DNA from: Bifidobacterium tsurumiense
GTDB lineage: Bacteria > Actinomycetota > Actinomycetes > Actinomycetales > Bifidobacteriaceae
Assembly: GCF_000741765.1 (NCBI RefSeq)
Contig: NZ_JGZU01000003.1
Coordinates: 295,287 to 359,286 of the forward strand
Direction: 5' to 3'
DNA: 64,000 nt
Positions 10,472-18,861 of the stretch are shown here, piece by piece. Positions within the stretch are counted from its first letter, which is position 1, and the number at the start of each line of letters is the position of its first letter. Under the pieces are notes generated by a model. It did not search any database, was not told where the DNA came from, and worked only from the letters and a program-made list of their open reading frames with translations. The position numbers were made by a program, and so were the translations under genes.

Positions 10472-10607
10472 AGTGACTGCGTATCGGTGATCACTGTGCA
10501 TTGGCCATCACTGTGGATCGATCATCACTGCGGATCGCTTATGACTGTGGATTGGTAGTCACAGCGCATTGCTAGTCACTGCTGATGAGTCGTCACAGCG
10601 CACCGGC
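10472..10607. repeat. degenerate 17-bp tandem repeat, about eight units
   Basis: Eight consecutive 17-nt units are aligned without gaps from 10472 to 10607, with an approximate consensus RTCACTGTGGATCGGTA. The best conserved parts are TCACTGYG and GCATTG/GGATYG. A weaker ninth unit may precede at 10455. The tract lies between the nucleoside hydrolase stop (10689) and the MFS start (10407), both on the minus strand. No long reading frame spans it. Confidence 0.75.
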
Positions 10608-10688
10608 TCCCACATTCCCTTGGTATGGGAATGGCCGCCCTCTTTGCCTATGCATGGGGGCAATGCAACCTTCCCCAACAAGCGAACG

Positions 10689-11627
10689 TCAACCGATACG
10701 CTTGATGGCGTCGATAATCAGATCCCAGAACTTGTCAAAGTCGAGAGCAACCGCGACCTGTGTATGGCACTGCTCGGCACTAGGTTCAGGGCCTCGCAAA
10801 TCGGCAACGGTCATTCCCAAAGTGAGGTCGCCGTGCAATTCCACATCAACAGGGCAACGGCGCGTGGTCATCACGGATCTATCGATGAGGTAGGCAACCG
10901 TGCAAGGATCATGCACTGGCGGGTCAACGAAATCTTGGTTATTGCGATACGCTTCACGGAAGAAGTCCATCAGTCCACTGGCAAATGACGACACATCGGT
11001 TCCCAACGCATCGATGCGAGACTGAACCTCGGGAGTGCATAGCGCCTGATGGGTCAGATCCAAGCCGACCATGGTCACAGGCCATGATTCGTTGAATACC
11101 ACATGGGCCGCCTCTGGATCCACCTTGATATTGAATTCTGCGACCGCGCTCCAATTGCCCACATGGTAACCGCCGCCCATAAGCACCACTTCTTTGACGC
11201 GCTTAACAATGCGCGGTTCCAAGCGTACCGCCATGGCTATATTGGTCAGCGGACCCGTAGGAACCAGAGTTATGGTGCCTGGCTCGTTATTCATAATGGT
11301 TTCGATAATCCAGTTCACCGCATGACCTTGATCCAAGGGTCTCGTCGGCTCCGGAAGCTCGACTCCGTCCAAACCCGTCTCACCGTGAACATCCGCAGCC
11401 ACTTCCAATGGACGAACCAAAGGATGGCCACAACCTTGATGCACGGGAATCTCGGTTGCCTGCGCTTTTTCCAGTACCGCGCGGGCATTGTAGGTGACCT
11501 TGTCCAGGCTCTGATTGCCTCCGACAGTGGTCACACCGATCAAATCAATATTGGGATTGCCTACTGCAAGCAGAATCGCCATTGCATCATCATGCCCGGG
11601 ATCACAGTCCAGGATGATCTTGTCCAT
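10689..11627 (-). CDS. ribonucleoside hydrolase (IunH/RihA family)
   Basis: Cleaves the N-glycosidic bond of nucleosides to give base plus ribose. The calcium-binding signature LDCDPGHDDAMAILLA lies at the N-terminus, LVPTGPLTNIA in the middle, and HDPCTVAYLID near the C-terminus. At 312 residues it has normal family length. The ATG at 11627 follows GAAGGAGTG and puts DCDPGHDD at residue 7; an in-frame upstream codon adds only eight residues. It lies downstream of the HTH-kinase gene, so ribose or a nucleoside product may be phosphorylated by its neighbour. Whether it prefers purines or pyrimidines cannot be read from the sequence. Confidence 0.9.
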   Translation of the reverse strand: MDKIILDCDPGHDDAMAILLAVGNPNIDLIGVTTVGGNQSLDKVTYNARAVLEKAQATEIPVHQGCGHPLVRPLEVAADVHGETGLDGVELPEPTRPLDQGHAVNWIIETIMNNEPGTITLVPTGPLTNIAMAVRLEPRIVKRVKEVVLMGGGYHVGNWSAVAEFNIKVDPEAAHVVFNESWPVTMVGLDLTHQALCTPEVQSRIDALGTDVSSFASGLMDFFREAYRNNQDFVDPPVHDPCTVAYLIDRSVMTTRRCPVDVELHGDLTLGMTVADLRGPEPSAEQCHTQVAVALDFDKFWDLIIDAIKRIG

Positions 11628-11731
11628 ATTCACTCCTTCGTGTATTTTCATATCGCATTGCGCTCAAACCCTGCCGTGACCTCTCAGTACACAGATCCGC
11701 ATCGATCGCGTCAGGATTTTGCAACATGTGC

Positions 11732-11767
11732 ATAAACTTATGTTTACCTATTCAAACAGTTGTTTAC
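11732..11767 (-). promoter_or_regulatory. paired palindromic GTAAACA sites before the nucleoside hydrolase
   Basis: TGTTTAC occurs at 11741-11747 and again at 11761-11767, exactly 20 bp apart. Each is part of a small palindrome on the minus strand (TAAACATAAGTTTA and AAACAACTGTTT). The same heptamer recurs upstream of the kinase gene at 12968-12974. The phasing of about two helical turns suggests a repressor or activator site. Confidence 0.4.
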
Positions 11768-11805
11768 CTCAGAATACACCGATGTCGTATCGGCTGCAAC
11801 AACGG

Positions 11806-12927
11806 CTACAGGCTCTGCGTCGTTATTCGCCCGGACTGCTCGATAACAGCTTCAATATCCATATATTCATGCACCGATTCAATGGAATCGCAGCTCATAA
11901 ACGACGCCGCAGCTGCGCACTTCCCTTGCAATTCCGCATCATAGCCTTCCAGCCAAGCCCAAGCCAAAGCCCCCATCGCTGCATCCCCGGAACCATTGGC
12001 ATTGCCCTTGACATAGCGGCTATCCGAATACAGCCACAGACCTTCAGAACAGCCGAATATCATTCCCACGCCCGCTATGCCCACCAGAACGCGAGAGACC
12101 CCAGCTTCCAAAATACGGCGAGCGCATTCGATGCCGCTATCCACATCCTGCGCCTTGATCCCGGATATCGCCTCCGATTCAGCTGTGTCCAGCACCAAGG
12201 CTTCCAGCCTAGCAAGCACATTGCGCAGGCGCACAGCTTTTTCTTCGCTGACCGCCCTTGCAAACAAGGGGCGATCAACATGGCCGCATAGCCATTCAAT
12301 CGCTTCAGCCTGCAAATTGGTATCCAAAACCAGCATTTCGGCATTGGTAATGACCGGCAGCCGTTCTTCAAGGAATGCAGGGGTCATATGTGCGAATATG
12401 CCCATGTCGTCAAGCGCTATGGCACGAGAACCATCCGTGCAGTTGATATACATATACGATGCGGTCGCACTGCCGGAAAGCTGTTGCGAATAGGCGATAT
12501 CCATACCGCGATTCGCCGCTTCTATTTTGAACTGTTCACCGTTATGATCATCGCCATATACGGAAATAAAGCTATTGGTGACTCCTAGTTGCTGCAACGC
12601 CACAGCGATATTGCGCCCAACTCCGCCGATCACATAGTGCACATGGCCAGGATTGGAACTGTATTGCGTGATATCGCGAGAGGCTTCCCCCATAACATCC
12701 ATGCTGACGCCACCCACAACAGCGACATAACGCTCAGGGGCGAGGATATATCCTTTGCCGCGTACATAGCCCTTTTTGGTGAGATTGGAGATATGGGCGG
12801 CCACGCCGGAACGCGTTATCCCCGCGAGTTGCGCGAGTTCCTGCTGGCTGATCATGGGATTCTGACGGATCCACTCATAAATCTGCCGTTCGCGCTCAGT
12901 TGCTGGTTCGGATTGATTACCGCTCAT
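11806..12927 (-). CDS. PfkB-family (pseudo)nucleoside kinase with N-terminal winged helix
   Basis: A 373-residue fusion. Residues 1-60 form a winged-helix DNA-binding domain (ERERQIYEWIRQNPMISQQE, GITRSGVAAHISNL). The rest is a ribokinase/PfkB sugar kinase (YVAVVGGVSMDVMGE, YVIGGVGRNIAVALQQLG) ending in the anion-hole and catalytic motif NANGSGDAAMGAL, with the catalytic Asp present. This layout is typical of PsuK-like pseudouridine kinases. The start ATG at 12927 gives MSGNQSEPATERE. Together with the downstream nucleoside hydrolase it looks like a salvage pair, and the HTH may control its own operon. Confidence 0.85.
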   Translation of the reverse strand: MSGNQSEPATERERQIYEWIRQNPMISQQELAQLAGITRSGVAAHISNLTKKGYVRGKGYILAPERYVAVVGGVSMDVMGEASRDITQYSSNPGHVHYVIGGVGRNIAVALQQLGVTNSFISVYGDDHNGEQFKIEAANRGMDIAYSQQLSGSATASYMYINCTDGSRAIALDDMGIFAHMTPAFLEERLPVITNAEMLVLDTNLQAEAIEWLCGHVDRPLFARAVSEEKAVRLRNVLARLEALVLDTAESEAISGIKAQDVDSGIECARRILEAGVSRVLVGIAGVGMIFGCSEGLWLYSDSRYVKGNANGSGDAAMGALAWAWLEGYDAELQGKCAAAASFMSCDSIESVHEYMDIEAVIEQSGRITTQSL

Positions 12928-12952
12928 CGCCACGTTCCCCCTATCAGCACTA

Positions 12953-12974
12953 ATACTACATATAGTATGTTTAC
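12953..12974 (-). promoter_or_regulatory. inverted repeat plus TGTTTAC upstream of the HTH-kinase gene
   Basis: ATACTA and TAGTAT (12953-12968) are perfect 6-bp arms around CATA. They are directly followed by the TGTTTAC heptamer (12968-12974) that also occurs twice before the nucleoside hydrolase. It sits 26-47 bp upstream of the start codon, a plausible operator or promoter position. Confidence 0.45.
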
Positions 12975-13074
12975 ACTGCGCTGTGACCATACTCCCAGAG
13001 TTACCAATATTATGCCAATTCGCACACCTTCACGCAGGCGATATCGCACACTACAAGCATGAATCACAACCCAC

Positions 13075-15492
13075 TCAGCCGCTCACTAACTGCGATTCGC
13101 CGCCACGCATAAGATCCAGCACTGCACCTGCCAACTCAGGTTCCTGCAACACCTCGGGATGCGAATCCAATAGCTTTTCCGCAAACTCGTGCGCTCCGAC
13201 GATCATATCCGCATCCTGCACCACGCGGAGCAGCTTAAGACTGGATTTCACGCCAGCCTGAGCATCACCCAGCACATCGCCTGCACCGCGTAGCTGCAAA
13301 TCCGCTTGTGCGATTTCAGCACCGTCCAAGGTGCCTTGCACAACATCCAAGCGCTGTTCAGCGAGACTTCCAGGTTGTGCAATGCGCGATATGAGAAAGG
13401 CCCAAGATGCCGTGCCGCCACGCCCCACGCGACCTCGCAGCTGATGCAACTGTGCCAAACCGAAGCGGTCGGCGTCAAAAATAACGATGCAACTCGCCTG
13501 AGGCACATCAACACCAACTTCGATTACCGTGGTGGCCACAAGGATCGGAGTCACACCGGTTGAGAAATCAGCCATTATTCGTTGCTTATCCTCATCGCTA
13601 TCCCTGCCGGTCAAGGTTGCGAAAGACACTCCCTGGAATTGAGCCAGTCCTTCAAGCCTGTCACGAATGCCCACCACCGAATGCGGCTCTGGACGCGTCT
13701 GCGCATCGTCTTCCTCGCCAATCGGCGTACTCATGCCATCCGACGCGATATCACCGCCTTCATCATCCTCATCAATGCGCGGACACACCACATACACGCG
13801 CTCCCCCGCGTCAATGCGCTTGCGAATATGGGAGAACATGCGCACCATCGTGGATGAATCCTCTTCATGAACCACCACGGTTCGTATGGGCTTTCGTCCT
13901 CCCGGCAGTTCAGTGAGCCAGGAGATATCCAGATTGCCAAACCATGTCATTGCAGCCGACCGCGGAATAGGGGTTGCCGTCATCACCAGAGTATGAGGCA
14001 AGCGCTCACCCTGCGATCGCAAGGCACTGCGCTGCTCAACGCCGAATCGGTGCTGTTCGTCTATTACGGTCAAAGCCAGATTCGGAGCCTGGAAGCTTTT
14101 GGAAAATGCAGCATGTGTTGCTACCACAATGCAGGGCACTCCGCTGGCAACCTGAGCCAATGCCTTGCGCCGTGCAGCTAGCTTCATACCGCCAGTCAAC
14201 AAAATAACCGGCACCGATTCGCCATCTTCCGTTTCAGACAGCCCTGCCACCATCCTTGAAATGGTTCCCATATGCTGTTCAGCCAACACTTGCGTGGGGG
14301 CAACCAAAACGGCCTGATACCCAGAACCCACAGCCTGCAGTATCGCAGCAAGCGCCACAACGGTTTTCCCTGAACCGACTTCACCTTGGAGCAGACGCTG
14401 CATGGGATATTCGCGTCCCATATCAGAGACGATGTCCTCGATGACCTCGCGCTGCCCATGAGTAAGCGCAAATGGCAAGTCGGCAATAAATTCTTCGAGC
14501 AATACTCGAGAGGAACACACATATGAACGCGACTGCCTGTCCTGTTGACGCATCTGCACCACAGCAACCTGGGAGATGAACGCTTCTTCATAGCGAAGCG
14601 TATGCAGTCCACGTTTGAACTGCTCCACTGACTGTGGATCATGAATGGCCCAAAACGCGTCATAGCGGTGCATCAGCTTTGCCGTAGTCCTGACGATTTC
14701 GGGAAGAATATCAGGAACTGCAGTACTGGTCTGTGGCCATGCACGCCCAGAATCCAGCTGCGTCGCTGCAGGATGCGTATTGTCATCCATCACCATCGCC
14801 ATGATTTCCGGTTCACCGCTCGAACCAGCCGACATATTCTGCGCATCCCTCTCATCCATCGACTCGCTGTCTGCCAAACGAGCAAGGAGATCCAGTATGG
14901 TTTCATGGATGATATCACTCGAGATGCGCGAACTCGCATGGTATACAGGGCGTGGTCGAGTAACTCGCCTCAGACCTTCTTCTTCGGTGTCCACATCGAA
15001 TACGCTGCGCTCGGCATCTTGGGTCGCAGCATCGTCATGATATGCCACCGTAAGCACATCGGGATGCGTGAATTGCAATCTCCCATTGAACAGGCTCGGC
15101 TCTCCTGAAACAACGAGCCGCGTCCCTATGCGCATACGGGAAAGCAACCAATCAATATAGTGCTTTTTATATGAGAAAAACACCAATATGGCCGTTGAAG
15201 GAGCGGATTGCCGCCTTTGCGCATATCCTGCATCATCCACCGCCACCTGCACGCGGTAGCCACGCCGAGCATTCATCGGAATTGCCCTGACATCACGAAC
15301 TTCAGCAGCAAAGGCCATGCGATTCCCTGCCACGGCCTGCCGCAAAGCCAACATAGGAACAGGATCGGCGACGCGAAATGGGTAGTAGGTCAAGGCGTCC
15401 CCCACACTGACGACACCCAAGGCCTTCAGCGCATGTACGCGTCTGGAGTTGGTGAGCACCGAAGACAATGGTGTGTGCAAGGTGAGGTTCAT
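13075..15492 (-). CDS. recG: ATP-dependent DNA helicase RecG
   Basis: Branched-DNA helicase for replication-fork rescue and recombination. Domain order is the N-terminal wedge/OB region (ALTYYPFRVADP near residue 30), then helicase motifs: Walker A GEVGSGKT (about residue 373), VVATHAAF, DEQHRFGVEQR, VMTATPIPRSAA, and the C-terminal VATTVIEVGVDVP and QLRGRVGRG. At 805 residues it is longer than the E. coli protein (693), mostly from insertions between the wedge and the helicase core. The ATG at 15492 (MNLTLHTPLSSVL) with GGAG upstream is chosen; the frame is open for 274 codons further but that part matches nothing and would run through rpmB. Confidence 0.95.
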   Translation of the reverse strand: MNLTLHTPLSSVLTNSRRVHALKALGVVSVGDALTYYPFRVADPVPMLALRQAVAGNRMAFAAEVRDVRAIPMNARRGYRVQVAVDDAGYAQRRQSAPSTAILVFFSYKKHYIDWLLSRMRIGTRLVVSGEPSLFNGRLQFTHPDVLTVAYHDDAATQDAERSVFDVDTEEEGLRRVTRPRPVYHASSRISSDIIHETILDLLARLADSESMDERDAQNMSAGSSGEPEIMAMVMDDNTHPAATQLDSGRAWPQTSTAVPDILPEIVRTTAKLMHRYDAFWAIHDPQSVEQFKRGLHTLRYEEAFISQVAVVQMRQQDRQSRSYVCSSRVLLEEFIADLPFALTHGQREVIEDIVSDMGREYPMQRLLQGEVGSGKTVVALAAILQAVGSGYQAVLVAPTQVLAEQHMGTISRMVAGLSETEDGESVPVILLTGGMKLAARRKALAQVASGVPCIVVATHAAFSKSFQAPNLALTVIDEQHRFGVEQRSALRSQGERLPHTLVMTATPIPRSAAMTWFGNLDISWLTELPGGRKPIRTVVVHEEDSSTMVRMFSHIRKRIDAGERVYVVCPRIDEDDEGGDIASDGMSTPIGEEDDAQTRPEPHSVVGIRDRLEGLAQFQGVSFATLTGRDSDEDKQRIMADFSTGVTPILVATTVIEVGVDVPQASCIVIFDADRFGLAQLHQLRGRVGRGGTASWAFLISRIAQPGSLAEQRLDVVQGTLDGAEIAQADLQLRGAGDVLGDAQAGVKSSLKLLRVVQDADMIVGAHEFAEKLLDSHPEVLQEPELAGAVLDLMRGGESQLVSG

Positions 15493-15589
15493 AACTCCAT
15501 TCTTATCAGCACAGAAGACAGCAATCCGGACACAAGACGGCCGACTGGGCACCTGTACGGACTGCGTAGTGACAGCCCAATAATGCAAA

Positions 15590-15619
15590 AGTCCCGAATA
15601 CCTTGTGGTATCCGGGACT
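15590..15619 (-). terminator. rho-independent terminator of rpmB
   Basis: Thirteen-base arms with one mismatch and a short loop, followed by TTTTG on the minus strand, 22 bp past the rpmB stop. It separates rpmB from recG. Confidence 0.8.
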
Positions 15620-15640
15620 TGTAAGCGTCTATCTCGCGAT

Positions 15641-15835
15641 TCACGCGGCCACGCGCTGAACCTTGCCTGCCTTGAGGCATTTTGCGCACACGCGGACACG
15701 GACGTTCTGACCGTCGATCGTGGTGCGAACTGGCTGGAGGTTCGGCCTGAAGGTGCGCTTATTGCGGATATGCGAATGCGAAACGGTGAAACCGGTCTGC
15801 GGTCCCTTGCCGCACACTGCGCAACGAGCTGCCAT
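15641..15835 (-). CDS. rpmB: 50S ribosomal protein L28, zinc-binding form
   Basis: A 64-residue bL28 protein ([44 protein letters not shown]). Two CxxC pairs (CAVC and CAKC) make this the zinc-binding C+ form. That form is usually replaced by a C- paralogue under zinc starvation in actinobacteria; no paralogue lies in this window. Start ATG at 15835. The divergent region 15836-16186 (350 bp) up to the next gene holds promoters for both sides but no convincing gene. Confidence 0.95.
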   Translation of the reverse strand: MAARCAVCGKGPQTGFTVSHSHIRNKRTFRPNLQPVRTTIDGQNVRVRVCAKCLKAGKVQRVAA

Positions 15836-16186
15836 GATGGACTCCCTATTACTATTGACTTGCAAGTCTTGCGATGCCCGAAGCGTACGCAAAAGCATCC
15901 GTCCGAACACACAACTTCACTACTATACCGCGAGGCTGGACAATACGCAAATAACTTTGTTGCCACCAACCACACTGCGGTGCATCCACTCGCCCAACAA
16001 TACAGCACACGGTCGAAGTCGATCCGCGAAATCCGCGTCCAGACCCACATCCCGCCCTGTTTTCTCACACTCTGCACCGATCCACATTCCCAGCCAACAC
16101 TCAGCCCACAGCGGTAGAACTCTAATACACCGGACGGCATTGGCGGATCTTCTCTCGCCGTCTGAACCGACAATGAGGAGGTTGAC

Positions 16187-17233
16187 ATGCTCCAAAATTT
16201 ACTGTCCAACCTGACTTCGAACGAAGAGCCTACCGCTTCGGTCATTTCTCTGGGCCAAATCTGGGTTGACATCATGATGGATGTTGACGACATGCCCTCT
16301 TCCGGGGGTTTCACGGTAGCCCGATCAACCCATCCTGCAATAGGCGGGAGCTATCGCGTGCTTCAAGCCGCAAGTCGCATGGGCTCTCCTGCCAAGCATG
16401 CCGGAATAATAGGAAACGGCATCTGGGGAACTGCAGTACGCAATGCACTCAACGAACAAGGCATTGAACACATCGGCCCCGATCGACTCGACTCGGATAC
16501 CGGATTCAGACTGGTCTTGCGAAATGAGAATGACAAGAGTTTCATAGCGACCTATGGAGCCGAATCCCAAGGGGATGAAAGCAGCTTCAGTCAGTTAGAT
16601 CCGCAGCCTGGCGATATCGTGCATATCAGCGGCAATTCGCTGATGGATCATTCCGCCGCCGGAATCGATGATTTTCTGCATGAAGCCGGCAACGATCCGC
16701 ACCAACGTCCCTATCGCATAGTGCTCAATCCAACTAACTCATTGCATATGGTGAGCGATCATTTGCTCGAGGACACGGTTCTGGTCCGACCTATTTGGTC
16801 TTGCAACCGGCAGGAAGCGCGCACCCTTGCAGAACGATTGGGCGTTCCTTACGACAAGGAGTCCGGCATAACCGTGGGCGGTGGCTTCGACAAGGCCATG
16901 TCTCAATTATGCGAATCCTTGGGTTCAACACTCAGAGCCCCACTGATTGTCCGCGCAGGCTCCCGAGGTGTTTGGCTGCGCGAACCGGGAGGACAGGTCA
17001 GCCATATCGAAGGCTTCCCCACCAAACCAACTCATACCCGTTCGGCAGGATCATGCCACACCGGTGCCTTCTGTGCCATGTTGGCCCAAGGTTGGTCGAT
17101 GCCGGATGCCGCTCGCATTGCCAATGCAGCAGCATCCTTGGCCATTGATCACAATATTGCAGGCATACCCAACTGCCCCGGCAAAGAGGAGGCATTGGCT
17201 CTATTGGAAAATGCAAATAAACCTGCCGATTAG
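16187..17233 (+). CDS. PfkB/ribokinase-family protein lacking the catalytic Asp
   Basis: A 348-residue ribokinase-fold protein. ASVISLGQIWVDIMMDVDDM and PAIGGSYRVLQAASRMG correspond to the substrate-binding start of PfkB kinases. At the C-terminus, where active kinases read DTxGAGDTHTG, this one reads HTRSAGSCHTGAF, so both the leading Asp and the catalytic-base Asp are replaced (His and Ser). It may be inactive, use another base, or serve as a sensor. Start ATG at 16187 follows GAGGAGG, a strong ribosome binding site. It lies upstream of a UMF1-type transporter on the same strand. Confidence 0.8.
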   Translation: MLQNLLSNLTSNEEPTASVISLGQIWVDIMMDVDDMPSSGGFTVARSTHPAIGGSYRVLQAASRMGSPAKHAGIIGNGIWGTAVRNALNEQGIEHIGPDRLDSDTGFRLVLRNENDKSFIATYGAESQGDESSFSQLDPQPGDIVHISGNSLMDHSAAGIDDFLHEAGNDPHQRPYRIVLNPTNSLHMVSDHLLEDTVLVRPIWSCNRQEARTLAERLGVPYDKESGITVGGGFDKAMSQLCESLGSTLRAPLIVRAGSRGVWLREPGGQVSHIEGFPTKPTHTRSAGSCHTGAFCAMLAQGWSMPDAARIANAAASLAIDHNIAGIPNCPGKEEALALLENANKPAD

Positions 17234-17305
17234 CGTGCGGATGCTCTTGGCGCGTTGCATATATCCAAAGCAACGGCACCAATCCATGCATAGCTCATAT
17301 GCACG

Positions 17306-17342
17306 TTCGCGATGCACAACAAGCAGCGTTGCCCATCGCGAA
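17306..17342 (+). other. inverted repeat after the PfkB gene
   Basis: Nine-base arms (TTCGCGATG and CATCGCGAA) flank a 19-nt loop in the 224-bp gap between the PfkB gene and the UMF1 transporter. No T run follows on the plus strand, so termination is only possible. Confidence 0.4.
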
Positions 17343-17420
17343 AATCAACCCGGCATGCGATTCACCCAAAGTTCATGTACAGGCATGATTGACAGGCCTT
17401 CGCGCCCGTAGGATGGGAAG

Positions 17421-17460
17421 AGCACCAATCACAGGAGCACCAATCACAGGAGGACCAATG
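17421..17460 (+). repeat. perfect 15-bp tandem duplication carrying the Shine-Dalgarno of the UMF1 transporter
   Basis: AGCACCAATCACAGG occurs at 17421-17435 and again, identical, at 17436-17450. A third imperfect unit starts at 17451 (AGGACCAATG) and contains the start codon at 17458. The duplication places AGGAGG-like sequences twice upstream of the ATG. It decides the start: the functional ribosome binding site is AGGAGG at 17448-17453. Confidence 0.85.
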
Positions 17461-18708
17461 AGCGCACGAATGACCACACGAGAAAAACAATGGATTCTCT
17501 ACGACGTGGGAAATTCGGCATTCGTGCTGCTCTCCACAGCAGTCGTGCCGATATATGCCAATTCGCTGCTCGAGGCCGCAGGACAAAGCAATATCGTGTC
17601 CACTTGGGGATATGCACAGACCATAGCCTCTCTGGTCATAGCATTGCTGATGCCGTTGCTTGGATCATTAGCCGATGTGCAAGGCATGAAGGTCAAATTC
17701 TTCATCGGATTCTTCGGCACAGGCGCGGTGGCCTGTTGCGCTCTTGCGCTTCCCTTGGCGTGGCTTCCATTCCTCGTCATATGCGTGATTGCGACGATCG
17801 GTTTGAACGGTTCGCTAACCTTCTACGACGCAATGCTCATCGACACCACGAGCCACGACCGGTTCGACAAAGTATCTTCCCATGGATTCGCCTGGGGCTA
17901 CATCGGCTCCACAATTCCGTTTATCGCTTCGATAGCCTTGATTTTCCTAGGCCCAGACCTGCTGGGATGGTCCGCGGCAGCCTGCACTCAGGCGACGTTC
18001 ATCATCACGGCCATCTGGTGGGTTGCATTCACCATCCCTCTGCTATCCGGATATAAGCAAGTGCATTACCGCGTGACCACCGATCATATGGCTCAAGCCG
18101 TTCGAGGAACATTCTCAGAATTACGCAATACATTCCGAGATATCGTGCGCAACAAACCATTGTGGATGTTCATGATTGCATTCTTCTTCTATATTGACGC
18201 CGTCAATACGGTAATTTCCATGAGTACCTCGTACGGTACTCAACTCGGCATCGATTCCACACAACTCGTCGCGGCCCTGCTGGTGACCCAGTTCGTCGCA
18301 TTCCCCTGTGCCATCGCCTACGGCAAGCTTTCCTCGAGATTCGGTGCCAAAACCATGATTCTCACTGCCGTCATCGCCTATTTATGCATTGTCTTCTTTG
18401 CGTCCTTCTTCCTGAAAACGGCAACGGAATTCTGGATACTCGCCATTCTCGTTGGCATGTTCCAAGGCGGCATACAAGCCTTGTCTCGTTCGTATTACGG
18501 CAAGCTGATCCCGAAGAACAAGGCGAATGAATACTACGGTTTCTACGATATTTTCGGCAAAACCGCATCAATAATCGGAACATTCCTTGTTGCCACGACC
18601 ACTTCGATCACAGGGAACGCCTCTATCGGCGTGCTATCCATCGCACTGCTCCTGGTCGCGGCTTTGGTCTTCCTGCTCTTGCAGAAGGATCCCACGAGCA
18701 AGGACTAG
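17458..18708 (+). CDS. UMF1-family (Atg22-like) MFS transporter
   Basis: A 416-residue polytopic membrane protein of the UMF1/Atg22-like branch of the major facilitator superfamily. The diagnostic N-terminus is present (REKQWILYDVGNSAFVLL), followed by a GSLADVQGMK loop and, in the C-terminal half, GMFQGGIQALSRSYYGKLIP and NEYYGFYDIFGK, all characteristic of the family. Members are thought to export amino acids or small metabolites; the substrate is not evident here. Start ATG at 17458 lies behind the tandemly duplicated Shine-Dalgarno. It ends 153 bp before the convergent XRE gene. Confidence 0.88.
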   Translation: MSARMTTREKQWILYDVGNSAFVLLSTAVVPIYANSLLEAAGQSNIVSTWGYAQTIASLVIALLMPLLGSLADVQGMKVKFFIGFFGTGAVACCALALPLAWLPFLVICVIATIGLNGSLTFYDAMLIDTTSHDRFDKVSSHGFAWGYIGSTIPFIASIALIFLGPDLLGWSAAACTQATFIITAIWWVAFTIPLLSGYKQVHYRVTTDHMAQAVRGTFSELRNTFRDIVRNKPLWMFMIAFFFYIDAVNTVISMSTSYGTQLGIDSTQLVAALLVTQFVAFPCAIAYGKLSSRFGAKTMILTAVIAYLCIVFFASFFLKTATEFWILAILVGMFQGGIQALSRSYYGKLIPKNKANEYYGFYDIFGKTASIIGTFLVATTTSITGNASIGVLSIALLLVAALVFLLLQKDPTSKD

Positions 18709-18861
18709 ATTCGGAAATCTCTACCTCGCGGTTGCAAGCGCTCTATCGCAGCGTTGCCCAGCTGACAACGGGGTGGACGCTCGCACGATACCCTGGCAAA
18801 CGCCCACCCGTCACGCCGGCTGGGCCGCCTCCCGCAAGGCAGAAGGCGCATTTGACGGCAA

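Noticed and set aside
10472..10607. CRISPR-like array
   Set aside because: Units are 17 bp, imperfect and contiguous, with no spacers and no cas genes nearby.
15923..16195. Minus-strand 90-codon frame between rpmB and the PfkB gene
   Set aside because: No ribosome binding site or recognised similarity; it overlaps the promoter region of both genes.
15493..16314. N-terminal extension of RecG by 274 codons
   Set aside because: Conservation starts at MNLTLHTPLSSVL; the upstream part would overlap rpmB on the same strand and resembles no protein.
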